In this document: positions 1-7,922 of the stretch, one piece after another
How positions within the stretch are numbered: position 1 is the stretch's first letter
Layout: each line of letters starts with the position of its first letter
NCBI RefSeq assembly: GCF_000377705.1
Contig: NZ_KB898630.1
Span: forward strand, 1-64,000
Source of the DNA: Salsuginibacillus kocurii DSM 18087
GTDB taxonomy: Bacteria > Bacillota > Bacilli > Bacillales > Marinococcaceae
Direction: 5' to 3'
Length of the DNA stretch: 64,000 nucleotides
Made by a program: the position numbers and the translations under genes
Notes under the pieces: generated by a model
Told to the model about the DNA's origin: nothing
What the model saw: the letters and a program-made list of their open reading frames with translations, nothing else
The model's database searches: none

Positions 1-263
1 ATTAAACCAATCGTACCGATTGAAATGAGATCCTCGGTTTCTTCTTTTGTATTTTCAAATTTCTTAACGATATGGGCCACTAGTCGCAAGTTATGCTCGA
101 TCAGACGGTTTCTTGCTTCCTGGTCGCCTTCCTGCATAGCCTCTAAACATCTCGCTTCTTCCTCTTTAGACAAAGGTTGTGGAAAGGCATGATTTTTCAT
201 GTACGCGACAAAGACCATCACTTCACGGAACACAAATCCCAGCAAGGTCATAACACTCGACAT
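1..263 (-). CDS. sigK: RNA polymerase sporulation sigma factor sigma-K, N-terminal part (runs off the window)
   Basis: Not closed in the window: the reading frame starts at 263 and continues past base 1, giving about 87 residues. The start is ATG at 263, seven bases after AAGGAGG (277-271); an in-frame ATG at 269 is too close to that site. The protein begins with a hydrophobic pro-sequence ([11 protein letters not shown]), followed by AFPQPLS, then the sigma region 2 signature [15 protein letters not shown] and [11 protein letters not shown]. Known of the family: sigma-K is the late mother-cell sigma factor, made as an inactive membrane-bound precursor and cut by SpoIVFB. Whether a skin-like element interrupts the gene cannot be seen, because the usual insertion point lies beyond the window edge. 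Confidence 0.92.
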   Translation of the reverse strand, partial: MSSVMTLLGFVFREVMVFVAYMKNHAFPQPLSKEEEARCLEAMQEGDQEARNRLIEHNLRLVAHIVKKFENTKEETEDLISIGTIGL

Positions 264-409
264 TCCCATCCCTCCTTTTTGCCTCTCCTTTACGCTATGC
301 AGGCTATTGCCTACCCGTGCGTGTACACTTAAGAAAATAAGTATAAGCTTTTTTAGAGCATAACTCGTTCTGCGTTAAGTTCTAAGCGTATAAGAAAGGA
401 TGGGATGCA

Positions 410-976
410 ATGAACCCGTTTTCGAAAAACATTGAAGCAGTATTTATTGATCGCGACGGAACACTGGGAGGAGATGACTATGAGCTTTTACCGGGAGACT
501 TTTGGTTTTATCCGGGCATAAAGAATTCTATTAAGCGATTAAAACAACATAACATCCCGCTGTTCACCTTCACCAATCAGCCACTGATTGCTTACGAAAA
601 AACAACGATAGAGGCGTTTAAAAAGGAGCTGAAAGGTGTGGGGTTTGATTATATATATGTATGCCCCCATGACCCAAAGAGTAAATGTGAGTGTAGGAAA
701 CCAGCGTCAGGCATGTTAGAGGCCGCTGCATTGAGACATGGGTTACATTTGAAGCATTGTGTTGTAATCGGTGATAGATGGACGGACATGCTAGCAGCTG
801 AAAAAACAGGCTGTCACAAAATTTTAGTTAAAACAGGAGCAGGGAAAGACGCTTTTGAACGATTGTACAACGATAAATATCGGGGCGAATGGGCAAACGT
901 TTCACTTGAGTTTGCAGCCGAGGATTTTAACAAGGCCGTCACTTGGATACTAGAACGTATCAATTCCAACAGGTAA
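410..976 (+). CDS. HAD-superfamily (subfamily IIIA) phosphatase, GmhB-like
   Basis: 188-residue cytoplasmic phosphatase. HAD motif I is DRDGT at residues 14-18 (Asp14 nucleophile, Asp16 acid/base). TNQ near residue 55 fits motif II, a Lys in CRKP fits motif III, and GDRWTDM near residue 122 fits motif IV. A Cys/His cluster between motifs II and III (CPHD...CECRKP) matches the zinc loop of D-glycero-D-manno-heptose-1,7-bisphosphate 7-phosphatases. Gram-positive relatives are often annotated as histidinol-phosphatase or GmhB-like; the true substrate is not evident. The start follows an AAGGATGGG purine stretch. It is a single gene, divergent from sigK. A sugar-phosphate or histidinol-phosphate substrate is inference only. 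Confidence 0.8.
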   Translation: MNPFSKNIEAVFIDRDGTLGGDDYELLPGDFWFYPGIKNSIKRLKQHNIPLFTFTNQPLIAYEKTTIEAFKKELKGVGFDYIYVCPHDPKSKCECRKPASGMLEAAALRHGLHLKHCVVIGDRWTDMLAAEKTGCHKILVKTGAGKDAFERLYNDKYRGEWANVSLEFAAEDFNKAVTWILERINSNR

Positions 977-1130
977 GCGGCGAGGTCTGACAGCAGGTCA
1001 TTTTTACCCCTTTTACTACTAAGCTATATAAGGCATCAAATAGGTTCACCTATCCTAAAATAATTTAAAAAGTCGTTTAAAACTAACGAAAACCGGTTAT
1101 ATCGTAACTAGAGGCGGTGGGTGCGCCAAT

Positions 1131-1161
1131 AAGAAAAACCCGCCCATGTTAGTGGACGGGT
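1131..1161 (-). terminator. Rho-independent terminator of the NlpC/P60 gene
   Basis: A bulged stem (ACCCG at 1138-1142 pairing with CGGGT at 1157-1161, plus inner CC/GG) is followed on the minus strand by a T-rich run. It lies just downstream of the stop at 1175. Confidence 0.7.
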
Positions 1162-1174
1162 AAGAACAAGCGAA

Positions 1175-2014
1175 TTACTGGGTGATACTAACTGTCTGGG
1201 TGGCTTCATCCCACTCTACTTCTGCACCAAGAGTCTCACTTACAAAACGCAAAGGTACCATCGTGCGATCATTCATAGTTTGAGCCGGCTCATCTAGTTC
1301 AACTGTTCCGTTATGCGTTTCAACTGTAGTCTGTCCAAGTTGCATAGCTACGTGCATATCATCTAACGACCCGTTAACTAGTCGGTCTGCTTTCTCATAG
1401 TTCACTTCAGCCCCTAAAGCTTCAAACGTTCCTCGCATAGGGACAAGCGTTCTCTCATCTGCCATCACGGCATCTTGACCATCAAACGTTAGCGTTTCGC
1501 CGTTCAGAGTGACTTCAACTGTTTGTTCTGCTGCGGACTCAGCTTCAGCCAGTACATCTTGAGACTCTTGCTCTTCTAATACTCGGCGTGCGCCAAGGTA
1601 GCGTTCAGACCAATAAGGGTTATTCATGCTGGTGATCGAAACGCCTTGCGAAGAAGAAGCATGAATAAATTCATTTCCCCCAATATAAATACCATTATGG
1701 GAAGCTCCAGAACTGTATGTAGTAAAAAATACAAGATCACCAGGCTGCAACTCATCTTGATTCACTGACTCACCTACGTTGTACTGTTCGGCTGCCGTCC
1801 GCGGCAGGTCGATTCCAGCTGCTGAGAAGGCATGCTGAGTAAATCCAGAGCAGTCAAAAGCAGAAGGAGTAGTTCCGCCCATTTGATAAGGTGTGCCGAG
1901 TTGTTCTTTCCCTGCATCAATTACATTTTGTGCTTCACTTGCTTCAGCTTGTTCAAGCGAAGCAACCGGATATATTAAAAAGAATGCTAGAATTGTCATA
2001 AAGAGTTTTTTCAT
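1175..2014 (-). CDS. secreted NlpC/P60 cell-wall endopeptidase with copper-amine-oxidase-N-like C-terminal domain
   Basis: 279 residues. A signal peptide covers about residues 1-25 (KK, hydrophobic core, AEA end). The NlpC/P60 domain covers about 27-145, with catalytic Cys55 in DCSGF, His106 in the HNGIYIG strand and His118 as the third polar residue. This fold cuts D-Glu to diamino-acid peptide bonds in peptidoglycan. An acidic linker follows, then residues 166-278 carry two copies of the stalk-domain pattern RTLVPMR...LGAEV, as in the copper amine oxidase N-terminal domain, which in many secreted Gram-positive proteins is a wall- or ligand-binding module. It is monocistronic, with its own terminator. 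The role in wall turnover is inferred from domains. Confidence 0.88.
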   Translation of the reverse strand: MKKLFMTILAFFLIYPVASLEQAEASEAQNVIDAGKEQLGTPYQMGGTTPSAFDCSGFTQHAFSAAGIDLPRTAAEQYNVGESVNQDELQPGDLVFFTTYSSGASHNGIYIGGNEFIHASSSQGVSITSMNNPYWSERYLGARRVLEEQESQDVLAEAESAAEQTVEVTLNGETLTFDGQDAVMADERTLVPMRGTFEALGAEVNYEKADRLVNGSLDDMHVAMQLGQTTVETHNGTVELDEPAQTMNDRTMVPLRFVSETLGAEVEWDEATQTVSITQ

Positions 2015-2226
2015 AGTACTTTCTTCCCCCTGATCAATTTCTCACAAATGTCATTTTAACACGCAAATTTATATAAAAGATTACAGGGAGATAACAAGAT
2101 GATAAGAATTGTATAACATTTCTTATCAAAGCTATGTTACTTTTGTAATATCATTAACACCCAGACAACTTATGTTTGTCTTTTTTTATTAGATTCATGT
2201 TTAGCTCACTAATAAGGAGATTTTGT

Positions 2227-2538
2227 ATGAATATAACAGTTACTGAAAAGGCATTTGCATGGTTTGACGAAGAATTTAACCTTGATTCAGAGGAATCTAT
2301 TCGCTTTTTTATACGGTACGGGGGACACAGTCAAATCTTAAAAGGGTTTTCTGTCGGGATTTCCCAGGAGTTTCCTAAACGGCCAGCTGTAACCTCAGAA
2401 CTACACAACGTTCAATTTTTTATTGAAGAAGACGATCGTTGGTTTTTTAACAACTATGACTTGCATATTACATATGATACTAAAAAAGAAGAAATTGACT
2501 TTGAATTCCACTCCACTTCCCAAGGAAATGAAGCGTAG
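2227..2538 (+). CDS. HesB/YadR/YfhF (YneR-like) family protein
   Basis: 103 residues from ATG 2227, chosen because AAGGAG at 2214-2219 sits eight bases upstream; a longer in-frame version from 2176 lacks such a site. The sequence has the YneR-type pattern: MNITVTEKA at the start, FFIRYGG near residue 26, a GFSVGI strand, then an acidic C-terminal half (YDLHITYD). The family shares the beta fold of A-type iron-sulfur scaffolds (IscA/HesB) but lacks their three cluster-binding cysteines; this protein contains no cysteine. Cluster binding is therefore unlikely and the function is unknown. It has convergent neighbours on the right and is divergent from the NlpC gene on the left. Confidence 0.8.
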   Translation: MNITVTEKAFAWFDEEFNLDSEESIRFFIRYGGHSQILKGFSVGISQEFPKRPAVTSELHNVQFFIEEDDRWFFNNYDLHITYDTKKEEIDFEFHSTSQGNEA

Positions 2539-2652
2539 TACCCTGGTAAAAGCAAGTTCATGCGCGTGGATTCATAAAAACACGCCAGCTATTATTACCG
2601 TCACTCTTGTTTTTCATCAACTAAAGACTTATAGAAATAAACAGCAACAGCA

Positions 2653-2813
2653 CAAAAAAAGACCTGCCCAATCTACTGGGCAGGTAAAGCTAGAGGGGAG
2701 AGAGGTGAATACTGCAGAGACTCACATGGATTGGGGCATCCATGCGACTTTCATCCAGGGGAAATGAGCATCAATGGATGAATCGGTACGTCTCATGAAG
2801 ACTATCACCGGAC
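2653..2813 (-). ncRNA. candidate structured small RNA with C-rich loops
   Basis: On the minus strand a -10 box TATACT (2825-2820) with a weak -35 TTACGA (2847-2842, 16-base spacer) predicts a start near 2813. A strong terminator (ACCTGCCC at 2662-2669 with GGGCAGGT at 2678-2685, seven T on the minus strand) ends the transcript near 2653, giving about 160 nt. Between them the strand folds into a closed multibranch: GGTGA/TCACC (2805-2809 with 2704-2708), GAGAC/GTCTC (2790-2794 with 2717-2721), an 8-bp hairpin (2775-2782 with 2750-2757) and a 7-bp hairpin (2738-2744 with 2725-2731). Both hairpin loops and the single-stranded tail contain CCCC. No open frame fits. It could instead be a long 3' UTR of the upstream lipoprotein gene. 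Confidence 0.5.
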
Positions 2814-2888
2814 AATCTTAGTATAACTAAAGATTTCCCTCTCGTAATAATTCTTGTTAAAAGAGCTCACACACTTTTTCGAAAGTAT

Positions 2889-3803
2889 TTATTGGCCCGT
2901 CGATAAATTGCGATCAAAACCAGCAGGAGTGTTATCAACATGGGTGTCCATATCCAATGTCAATGTTTGTTGATTGTCTTCAGGGGCTGGAATCCTACCT
3001 TCTTCGGTAATATATAATCCGTCAATAATCAAATGTTCCGGGCTTCCTTCAGCGTCTGGGAACTCCATTACAGCCAGATTCTCACGTCCTGGTGACAATT
3101 CTGACTGAAAAGTCCCTTTCTCGGTGTATAATGTCCCCATAGCGGGATTCTCCCCGAATCCTAAGCGCACATCCTCTTCGTCCTGTGAAGCTTCTAATTG
3201 TAAATCAATCCGCAACCCCTCAACCATTTCATAAAAAGTAGTGTCTTTATATTCAATGGCTCCCTGGCTTCCTTCATCAAGATCATTGGCTTCACGAACT
3301 CCAGCCATATCAACTTCCCAATTTCCATTTTTATTAGAGAGCAAGATGGACTCTTCCTCTTCAATGCGTTCTTCCTTTTCAGAAGAAGTAGCTGAAATTA
3401 CAGCCCTTCCATGAGCAAATGTATCATCGATAGCCTCTACGCCGGTAATCTCAATTTCTTCATAGGATAGTTCATTTGACTCAATGTGGGTTTCCATCAT
3501 AGTTATCCATTCATCGACCGAAGCTTGGGGAGTTACACTCCAATTAAAAGCCTCAGCATGTAAGTAAGTTGAAGCTTTTTCTATATCATCTTCTACCATT
3601 GCTTGATAAAAAGCTTCCAATACATCGTCCGGCGGCACTTCTTCTTTCTCTTCGCCTATATCGTCATTCTCAGCATCTTCCTCTTCATCTTTCATGGTAT
3701 CAGCCAGTGTATGACTTTCTGTATCTATATCATCCAAGGCTTCTTCATAAGTAAGCCCACAACCGCTGAGTACGATTAAAGTAAGCAGCATGGTTGTTTT
3801 CAT
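2889..3803 (-). CDS. acidic lipoprotein of unknown function
   Basis: 304 residues from ATG 3803, which follows GGGTGAT; an in-frame GTG at 3812 has no good binding site. A lipoprotein signal peptide ends in the lipobox LSGC (Cys about residue 15), so the mature protein should be anchored on the outer face of the membrane. An acidic linker of about 35 residues follows. Residues around 55-165 (DVLEAFYQAMVEDDIEKAS...) look like an NTF2/DUF4878-type alpha+beta domain found in many Gram-positive lipoproteins; the C-terminal 120 residues are beta-rich and not recognised. No terminator was seen between its stop and the small-RNA candidate downstream. Confidence 0.75.
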   Translation of the reverse strand: MKTTMLLTLIVLSGCGLTYEEALDDIDTESHTLADTMKDEEEDAENDDIGEEKEEVPPDDVLEAFYQAMVEDDIEKASTYLHAEAFNWSVTPQASVDEWITMMETHIESNELSYEEIEITGVEAIDDTFAHGRAVISATSSEKEERIEEEESILLSNKNGNWEVDMAGVREANDLDEGSQGAIEYKDTTFYEMVEGLRIDLQLEASQDEEDVRLGFGENPAMGTLYTEKGTFQSELSPGRENLAVMEFPDAEGSPEHLIIDGLYITEEGRIPAPEDNQQTLTLDMDTHVDNTPAGFDRNLSTGQ

Positions 3804-4104
3804 CTTTATCACCCAAATGTTTTTATTATAGTATACTCGACTAGTTCAACCAGTGACAGCAGGGCTAAAGAACCACTTCTCTTCCTAAAGTTAATAGTTG
3901 TCAGTGCTGTAATATACTTTATTTTCTATTCTGAACTGAGTTGTCAATTTCACTTTTATCTATTATACTTCTACCATTAGTAAAAAGACGAAATCCTTCT
4001 TCTTTTTTAATTATTTTAAAGGAATTCGTCTGACTTTTCTTTAAAAAGGTTCTTTTTATCTGTTTTGATTTGTAAAATGGGTCGAATTTCGGGAGTGTGA
4101 ATGA

Positions 4105-4548
4105 ATGGAATACCTAGATGAACTGGACCGAGCCATCATCCGCTGTTTATCACAAGATGGCCGCCGCTCGTTTACGGATATTGCTCAAACTCTTGATGTG
4201 ACGGAAAAAACAATCCGAACACGTTACAGAAACTTGACAGATTCAGGGTTATTACAAGTTGGGGCTATTGTAAATCCAGTGGCCCTAGGTTTAAAAGTGA
4301 GTGCAATTGTTTTAATTAAAGTAAATAATACTTATTTTGAACCTGTTCATGATGTTCTGGAAAACTATCAAGAGGTTCGCTATGTCTCCTTTACTTCGGG
4401 AGAATATCCTTTACTTATTCAAGTTCAAGTCGAAGACCATGAAGCATTGACTGACTTTTTAAAACAATTGCATCAGCACGAAGGTATTCAAAGCACAAAC
4501 GTAATGATCCAATTAGAAGTTTCAAAAAACACCTTTGAAATCTATTGA
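4105..4548 (+). CDS. Lrp/AsnC family transcriptional regulator
   Basis: 147 residues, the usual length. An N-terminal winged helix-turn-helix (residues 3-50: ELDRAIIRCL, SFTDIAQTLDV, TIRTRYRNL) is followed by a RAM/AsnC ligand-binding and oligomerisation domain (about 62-142). These regulators usually sense amino acids and form octamers. The peptidase gene follows 30 bases downstream on the same strand, so the pair is probably one operon, suggesting control of peptide or amino-acid use (inference). An imperfect inverted repeat at 3986-4032 in the upstream region might be an operator or an attenuator. Confidence 0.9.
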   Translation: MEYLDELDRAIIRCLSQDGRRSFTDIAQTLDVTEKTIRTRYRNLTDSGLLQVGAIVNPVALGLKVSAIVLIKVNNTYFEPVHDVLENYQEVRYVSFTSGEYPLLIQVQVEDHEALTDFLKQLHQHEGIQSTNVMIQLEVSKNTFEIY

Positions 4549-4578
4549 AGTACCTAGTGAACTAGAGGAGGAATCAGG

Positions 4579-6570
4579 ATGGGAAGAAATAAACGTCCAA
4601 TGCAAGCTGAAGACTTATTAAATATCTCCGTAGTAGGAGAGCTGACTTTGTCGCCTGATGGCAAGACGTATATGTACACAGAACAAACGGTAAATGAAGA
4701 TCATTCCTATCAAAAACACCTCTTCATGCAACCGCTCGACCCGAATCAAGAAGCTAGACAATGGACGTTCGGGGATGTAAAAGATTCTCATCCAGCCTAT
4801 TCACCAGCTGGAGATACGATTGCTTTTTTATCTAACCGAAGTGGCAAAAACCAAATATGGATCCTGCCTGTTCATGGAGGCGAACCCCAACAATTAACCC
4901 ACCTTAAACACGGGGCTGGCGCTCCAAAATGGTCTCCGGACGGAAAGTCAATTTATTTTTCTGCTCCACTTGCACCAGATGAAGACATTAATTCTACTAC
5001 TCATGTCGATGAGCAAAAAGATGAAAAACAACTCAAACCTCTTGTCGTAGAAACGTTAAAGTATAAATCTGACAGTGCTGGCTTTCATGATGAGAAGCGC
5101 CAACAATTAGTATTATGTGAAGTCGAAAACGGCTCATGTCGAAAGTTAACAAATGCTGACGCCGACCACACGCCTGGGTCTTTTTCACCTGATGGCCGCA
5201 TGGTTACCTTTACAGCCAATCGGGAACGAGATGCAGACGAGAGGCTGTGCCAGGACGTATATACACTTGATTTAATTACTTCTGATATCACCCGTCTTAC
5301 CGATTCAACTGGCATGTACGTTCAACCTGTTTACTCACCAGATGGTTCAAAAATCGCCTGCCTGGGGCATGAATATGAATTCGATGGCGCAACGATTAAT
5401 CAAATTTGGATCATTGACCCTGTAACAAAGAAACGTACTTGTATGACCGAAAAATGGGATGTGCAATTGGGTGATGCTATGATTGGCGACTTGCGCAGCG
5501 TGCCAAATCCAGGCCCTGTTTGGTCTAAATCGGGGGATAACCTGCTGTTCACAGCCAGTGATCATGGCTTCACCGGTCTTTATCAAATAGATATGGAAGG
5601 TGAAATTACTACTGTTTATCAAGAAGATAATCATGTATTTACATTCGGCCTTCATAAAGAAAGCGGCAAAACAATCCTCGGTGTAAGTGATCCGTCTAAC
5701 CCGGGAGATTATTTCTTACTTTCTCCTGAAGAAAAGGGAAAAAGACGCTTAACTGATGTGAATGCCAACTTTTTAAAAGAAGTCCACGTTTCTATTCCGG
5801 AGCCAATTACGGCCAAAGCTGAAGATGGCTGGGAAATCAATGGTTGGATCCTTCGTCCCGTCGATTTTGATGAAACACGAAAGTATCCGCTCGTTTTAGA
5901 AATCCATGGTGGCCCGCATGCCATGTACGGGCAAACATTTTTCCATGAGCTTCAGCTTTTAGCGGCTAAAGGCTACGTCGTCCTTTATACAAATCCGCGC
6001 GGAAGCCACGGTTATGGCCAACGTTTTGTCGATGCTGTACGCGGTGACTATGGTGGAAAAGATTATACCGACCTCATGTCTGCTGTTGATCATGTGTTAA
6101 ACACATACGATTTCATTGACCAACATCGCCTAGGTGTAACAGGCGGAAGCTATGGCGGCTTTATGACCAATTGGATTGTAAGCCATACGACTCGCTTTAA
6201 AGCCGCAGTAACTCAGCGTTCGATCTCAAACTGGATTAGCTTTTTTGGCGTGAGTGATATTGGTTTCTTCTTTACAAAATGGGAGATCGGCCACCATTTA
6301 CTTGAAAATCCAGACAAGCTATGGGAGCATTCTCCTCTCAAATACGCAGGCAATATTGAAACACCATTGCTCATCCTGCACGGCGAGCGTGATTTCCGTT
6401 GTCCAATCGAGCAAGCCGAGCAACTTTACATCACGTTAAAACACCGCGGCAATGAAGTGAAATTTGTACGCTTCCCTGAAGCCAACCACGAACTCAGCCG
6501 AAGCGGTCAGCCTGCCTTGCGCCTAGAACGCTTAAACCACATCACCACCTGGTTCGAAACCCACTTGTAA
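4579..6570 (+). CDS. S9 family peptidase (acylaminoacyl-peptidase / prolyl oligopeptidase type)
   Basis: 663 residues, no signal peptide, cytoplasmic. Residues 1-395 hold WD40/TolB-like beta-propeller blades with repeated SPDG motifs (LSPDGK, YSPAGD, WSPDGK, FSPDGR, YSPDGS). Residues about 400-663 form the alpha/beta hydrolase: Ser524 in GGSYGG, Asp605 in GERDF and His637 in ANHELS make the triad, and HGGPH supplies the oxyanion-hole region. The family releases blocked or unblocked residues from short peptides that can enter the propeller. AGAGGAGG precedes the ATG. It follows an Lrp-type regulator. Confidence 0.93.
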   Translation: MGRNKRPMQAEDLLNISVVGELTLSPDGKTYMYTEQTVNEDHSYQKHLFMQPLDPNQEARQWTFGDVKDSHPAYSPAGDTIAFLSNRSGKNQIWILPVHGGEPQQLTHLKHGAGAPKWSPDGKSIYFSAPLAPDEDINSTTHVDEQKDEKQLKPLVVETLKYKSDSAGFHDEKRQQLVLCEVENGSCRKLTNADADHTPGSFSPDGRMVTFTANRERDADERLCQDVYTLDLITSDITRLTDSTGMYVQPVYSPDGSKIACLGHEYEFDGATINQIWIIDPVTKKRTCMTEKWDVQLGDAMIGDLRSVPNPGPVWSKSGDNLLFTASDHGFTGLYQIDMEGEITTVYQEDNHVFTFGLHKESGKTILGVSDPSNPGDYFLLSPEEKGKRRLTDVNANFLKEVHVSIPEPITAKAEDGWEINGWILRPVDFDETRKYPLVLEIHGGPHAMYGQTFFHELQLLAAKGYVVLYTNPRGSHGYGQRFVDAVRGDYGGKDYTDLMSAVDHVLNTYDFIDQHRLGVTGGSYGGFMTNWIVSHTTRFKAAVTQRSISNWISFFGVSDIGFFFTKWEIGHHLLENPDKLWEHSPLKYAGNIETPLLILHGERDFRCPIEQAEQLYITLKHRGNEVKFVRFPEANHELSRSGQPALRLERLNHITTWFETHL

Positions 6571-6572
6571 AA

Positions 6573-6726
6573 AGAAAAGCGGAGGCGCTTTGCTCAGATG
6601 CGACAAGTTTTTCAGCATCCGCGCAGCGTGGCTTGCCGCGCGGAGCCGGAAGCTGAAAAAACCTCGAGCATCTAAGCGCCGCAGCTGGACAAGAAAAGCG
6701 GAGCGGGCTTGCTTAGCGGCGACAAG
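6573..6726. repeat. palindromic intergenic repeat, copy 1 plus a truncated second unit
   Basis: The unit begins AGAAAAGCGGAG and ends GCAGCTGGAC (6573-6690). Outer arms GGCGCTT (6584-6590) and AAGCGCC (6674-6680) pair; after a TGCTC internal loop, AGATGC (6596-6601) pairs with GCATCT (6668-6673); an inner hairpin is formed by TTTTTCAGC and GCTGAAAAA. A second unit starts at 6692 and breaks off after GGCGACAAG near 6726. Related copies are at 24471-24800 and 38125-38235. Confidence 0.8.
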
Positions 6727-6770
6727 CAATAGATGAACGCCCCACCCCACTCTCCTGTCCTAACAAAAAG

Positions 6771-6805
6771 ACCCGTACTCTTCTAATAAAACAGAAGAGA
6801 CGGGT
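6771..6805. terminator. bidirectional terminator
   Basis: A stem of 13-14 bp (ACCCGTACTCTTCT with AGAAGAGACGGGT, one bulge) with T-rich flanks on both strands, between the repeat behind the S9 peptidase gene and the convergent small gene at 6806. Confidence 0.85.
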
Positions 6806-7009
6806 TTATTTATTTTTGCCACGATCTGACGGTTTCGTTTCTTCAGGGGGATGCTTTCTTTCATCGCGTAAATCTTTCTCCACTTCTTCTATCGGGATTT
6901 CATCATGAAAAATGCTTTCCTGGCCAATCCCCGTTTGTTTATTTTTATCCGTTTTTGCCTCGTTTTCACCTTGTACTCGAAGGCGGTCATATTTTTTCTC
7001 TTGCCCCAT
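6806..7009 (-). CDS. small charged hypothetical protein
   Basis: 67 residues from ATG 7009, preceded by GAAGGAGGGAAGG; a longer in-frame version lacks a binding site. The protein is highly hydrophilic, rich in Lys, Glu and Asp, and predicted largely unstructured, with no signal peptide, membrane segment or cysteine. Motifs such as HDEIPIEEVEKDL are not recognised. It resembles the many short, charged proteins of spore formers, but nothing here proves a spore role. It is transcribed alone, ending in the shared terminator at 6771-6805. Confidence 0.65.
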   Translation of the reverse strand: MGQEKKYDRLRVQGENEAKTDKNKQTGIGQESIFHDEIPIEEVEKDLRDERKHPPEETKPSDRGKNK

Positions 7010-7179
7010 TATCCTTCCCTCCTTCATTTGTATTCTCGAGCCAATATTCCCTCTTCTCCGACTACATAAACCTAGGCACACTAAGCCATGGGCAAATCCC
7101 TGTAGCAACGATGGTGCTGAAATGAAGTAGCCACTTCATAGGAAGTTACGATACAATAATAATAACGAGGAGGTACTCT

Positions 7180-7827
7180 ATGCGTAAAAGTGATTCAATC
7201 CAAACCATCAAAAACCAATTATACGAACGTGAAGCAGGTATCCTTGGTGAAAACACCTTCGTTCACTCTGCTATCGTCCTACCATTAATTGAAAAAGAGG
7301 GCGAAGTGCATCTACTATTTGAAGTGAGAGCCAAGCATTTAAGCAGCCAGCCCGGCGAGATTTGTTTTCCAGGTGGCAAAGTTGATGTGACAGATGCTTC
7401 GACTGAAGCAGCTGCTGTGCGAGAATGTGTAGAGGAAACAGGGATACAAGCAAATGAAATTGATATTATAGCTCCTCTCGATAAATTAATCACCCCTTTT
7501 CGAGCAATTGTTTACCCTTATGTAGCTACTATTGATCCTGAGAGCCAGTTTTCACCTAACCGCGCCGAAGTAGAAGAATTGTTTACTGTACCGCTTTCAT
7601 TTTTTCGCTCAACTCAGCCTCTGTATCACGAAGTGCACCTACGGGTGGAGCCTGAAGCACAGTTTCCTTATCACTTAATTCCCGGCGGGGAAAACTATCC
7701 ATGGCGACGTTCCATAGTACCAGAGTATTTCTTTCAGTACGGCCCATACATTATATGGGGGATGACTGCTCGCATACTCATTCACTTCATGCAGACCACG
7801 CAGGAAAACTTATATAAAGAGCATTAA
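7180..7827 (+). CDS. Nudix hydrolase, coenzyme A pyrophosphatase type
   Basis: 215 residues. Residues 49-67 match the UPF0035 signature of CoA diphosphatases (EVRAKHLSSQPGEICFPGG), leading into a Nudix box (about 66-89) with the metal-binding RECVEETG helix. This family splits CoA or oxidised CoA into phosphopantetheine and 3',5'-ADP, removing damaged cofactor. The first acidic position of the Nudix box is Asp (about 72) rather than Glu, as seen in some members. GAGGAGG is seven bases before the ATG. It is a single gene ending at the terminator at 7866-7906. Confidence 0.85.
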   Translation: MRKSDSIQTIKNQLYEREAGILGENTFVHSAIVLPLIEKEGEVHLLFEVRAKHLSSQPGEICFPGGKVDVTDASTEAAAVRECVEETGIQANEIDIIAPLDKLITPFRAIVYPYVATIDPESQFSPNRAEVEELFTVPLSFFRSTQPLYHEVHLRVEPEAQFPYHLIPGGENYPWRRSIVPEYFFQYGPYIIWGMTARILIHFMQTTQENLYKEH

Positions 7828-7865
7828 GAGGCAGGGGTAAAATAATATGACAAACCTTAAAAGCA

Positions 7866-7906
7866 AAAAAGGCTACTCGTCTTATCAGTAACGCGAGCAG
7901 CCTTTT
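7866..7906. terminator. bidirectional terminator between the Nudix gene and mtnN
   Basis: GGCTACTCG (7871-7879) pairs with CGAGCAGCC (7894-7902), one mismatch, flanked by A-run and T-run, serving the convergent Nudix and mtnN genes. Confidence 0.8.
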
Positions 7907-7922
7907 CATTTTATATTTCCTA

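Noticed and set aside
2423-2767. 114-residue plus-strand frame
   Set aside because: It overlaps the HesB-like gene in another frame, has no binding site, and crosses the small-RNA terminator and hairpins.
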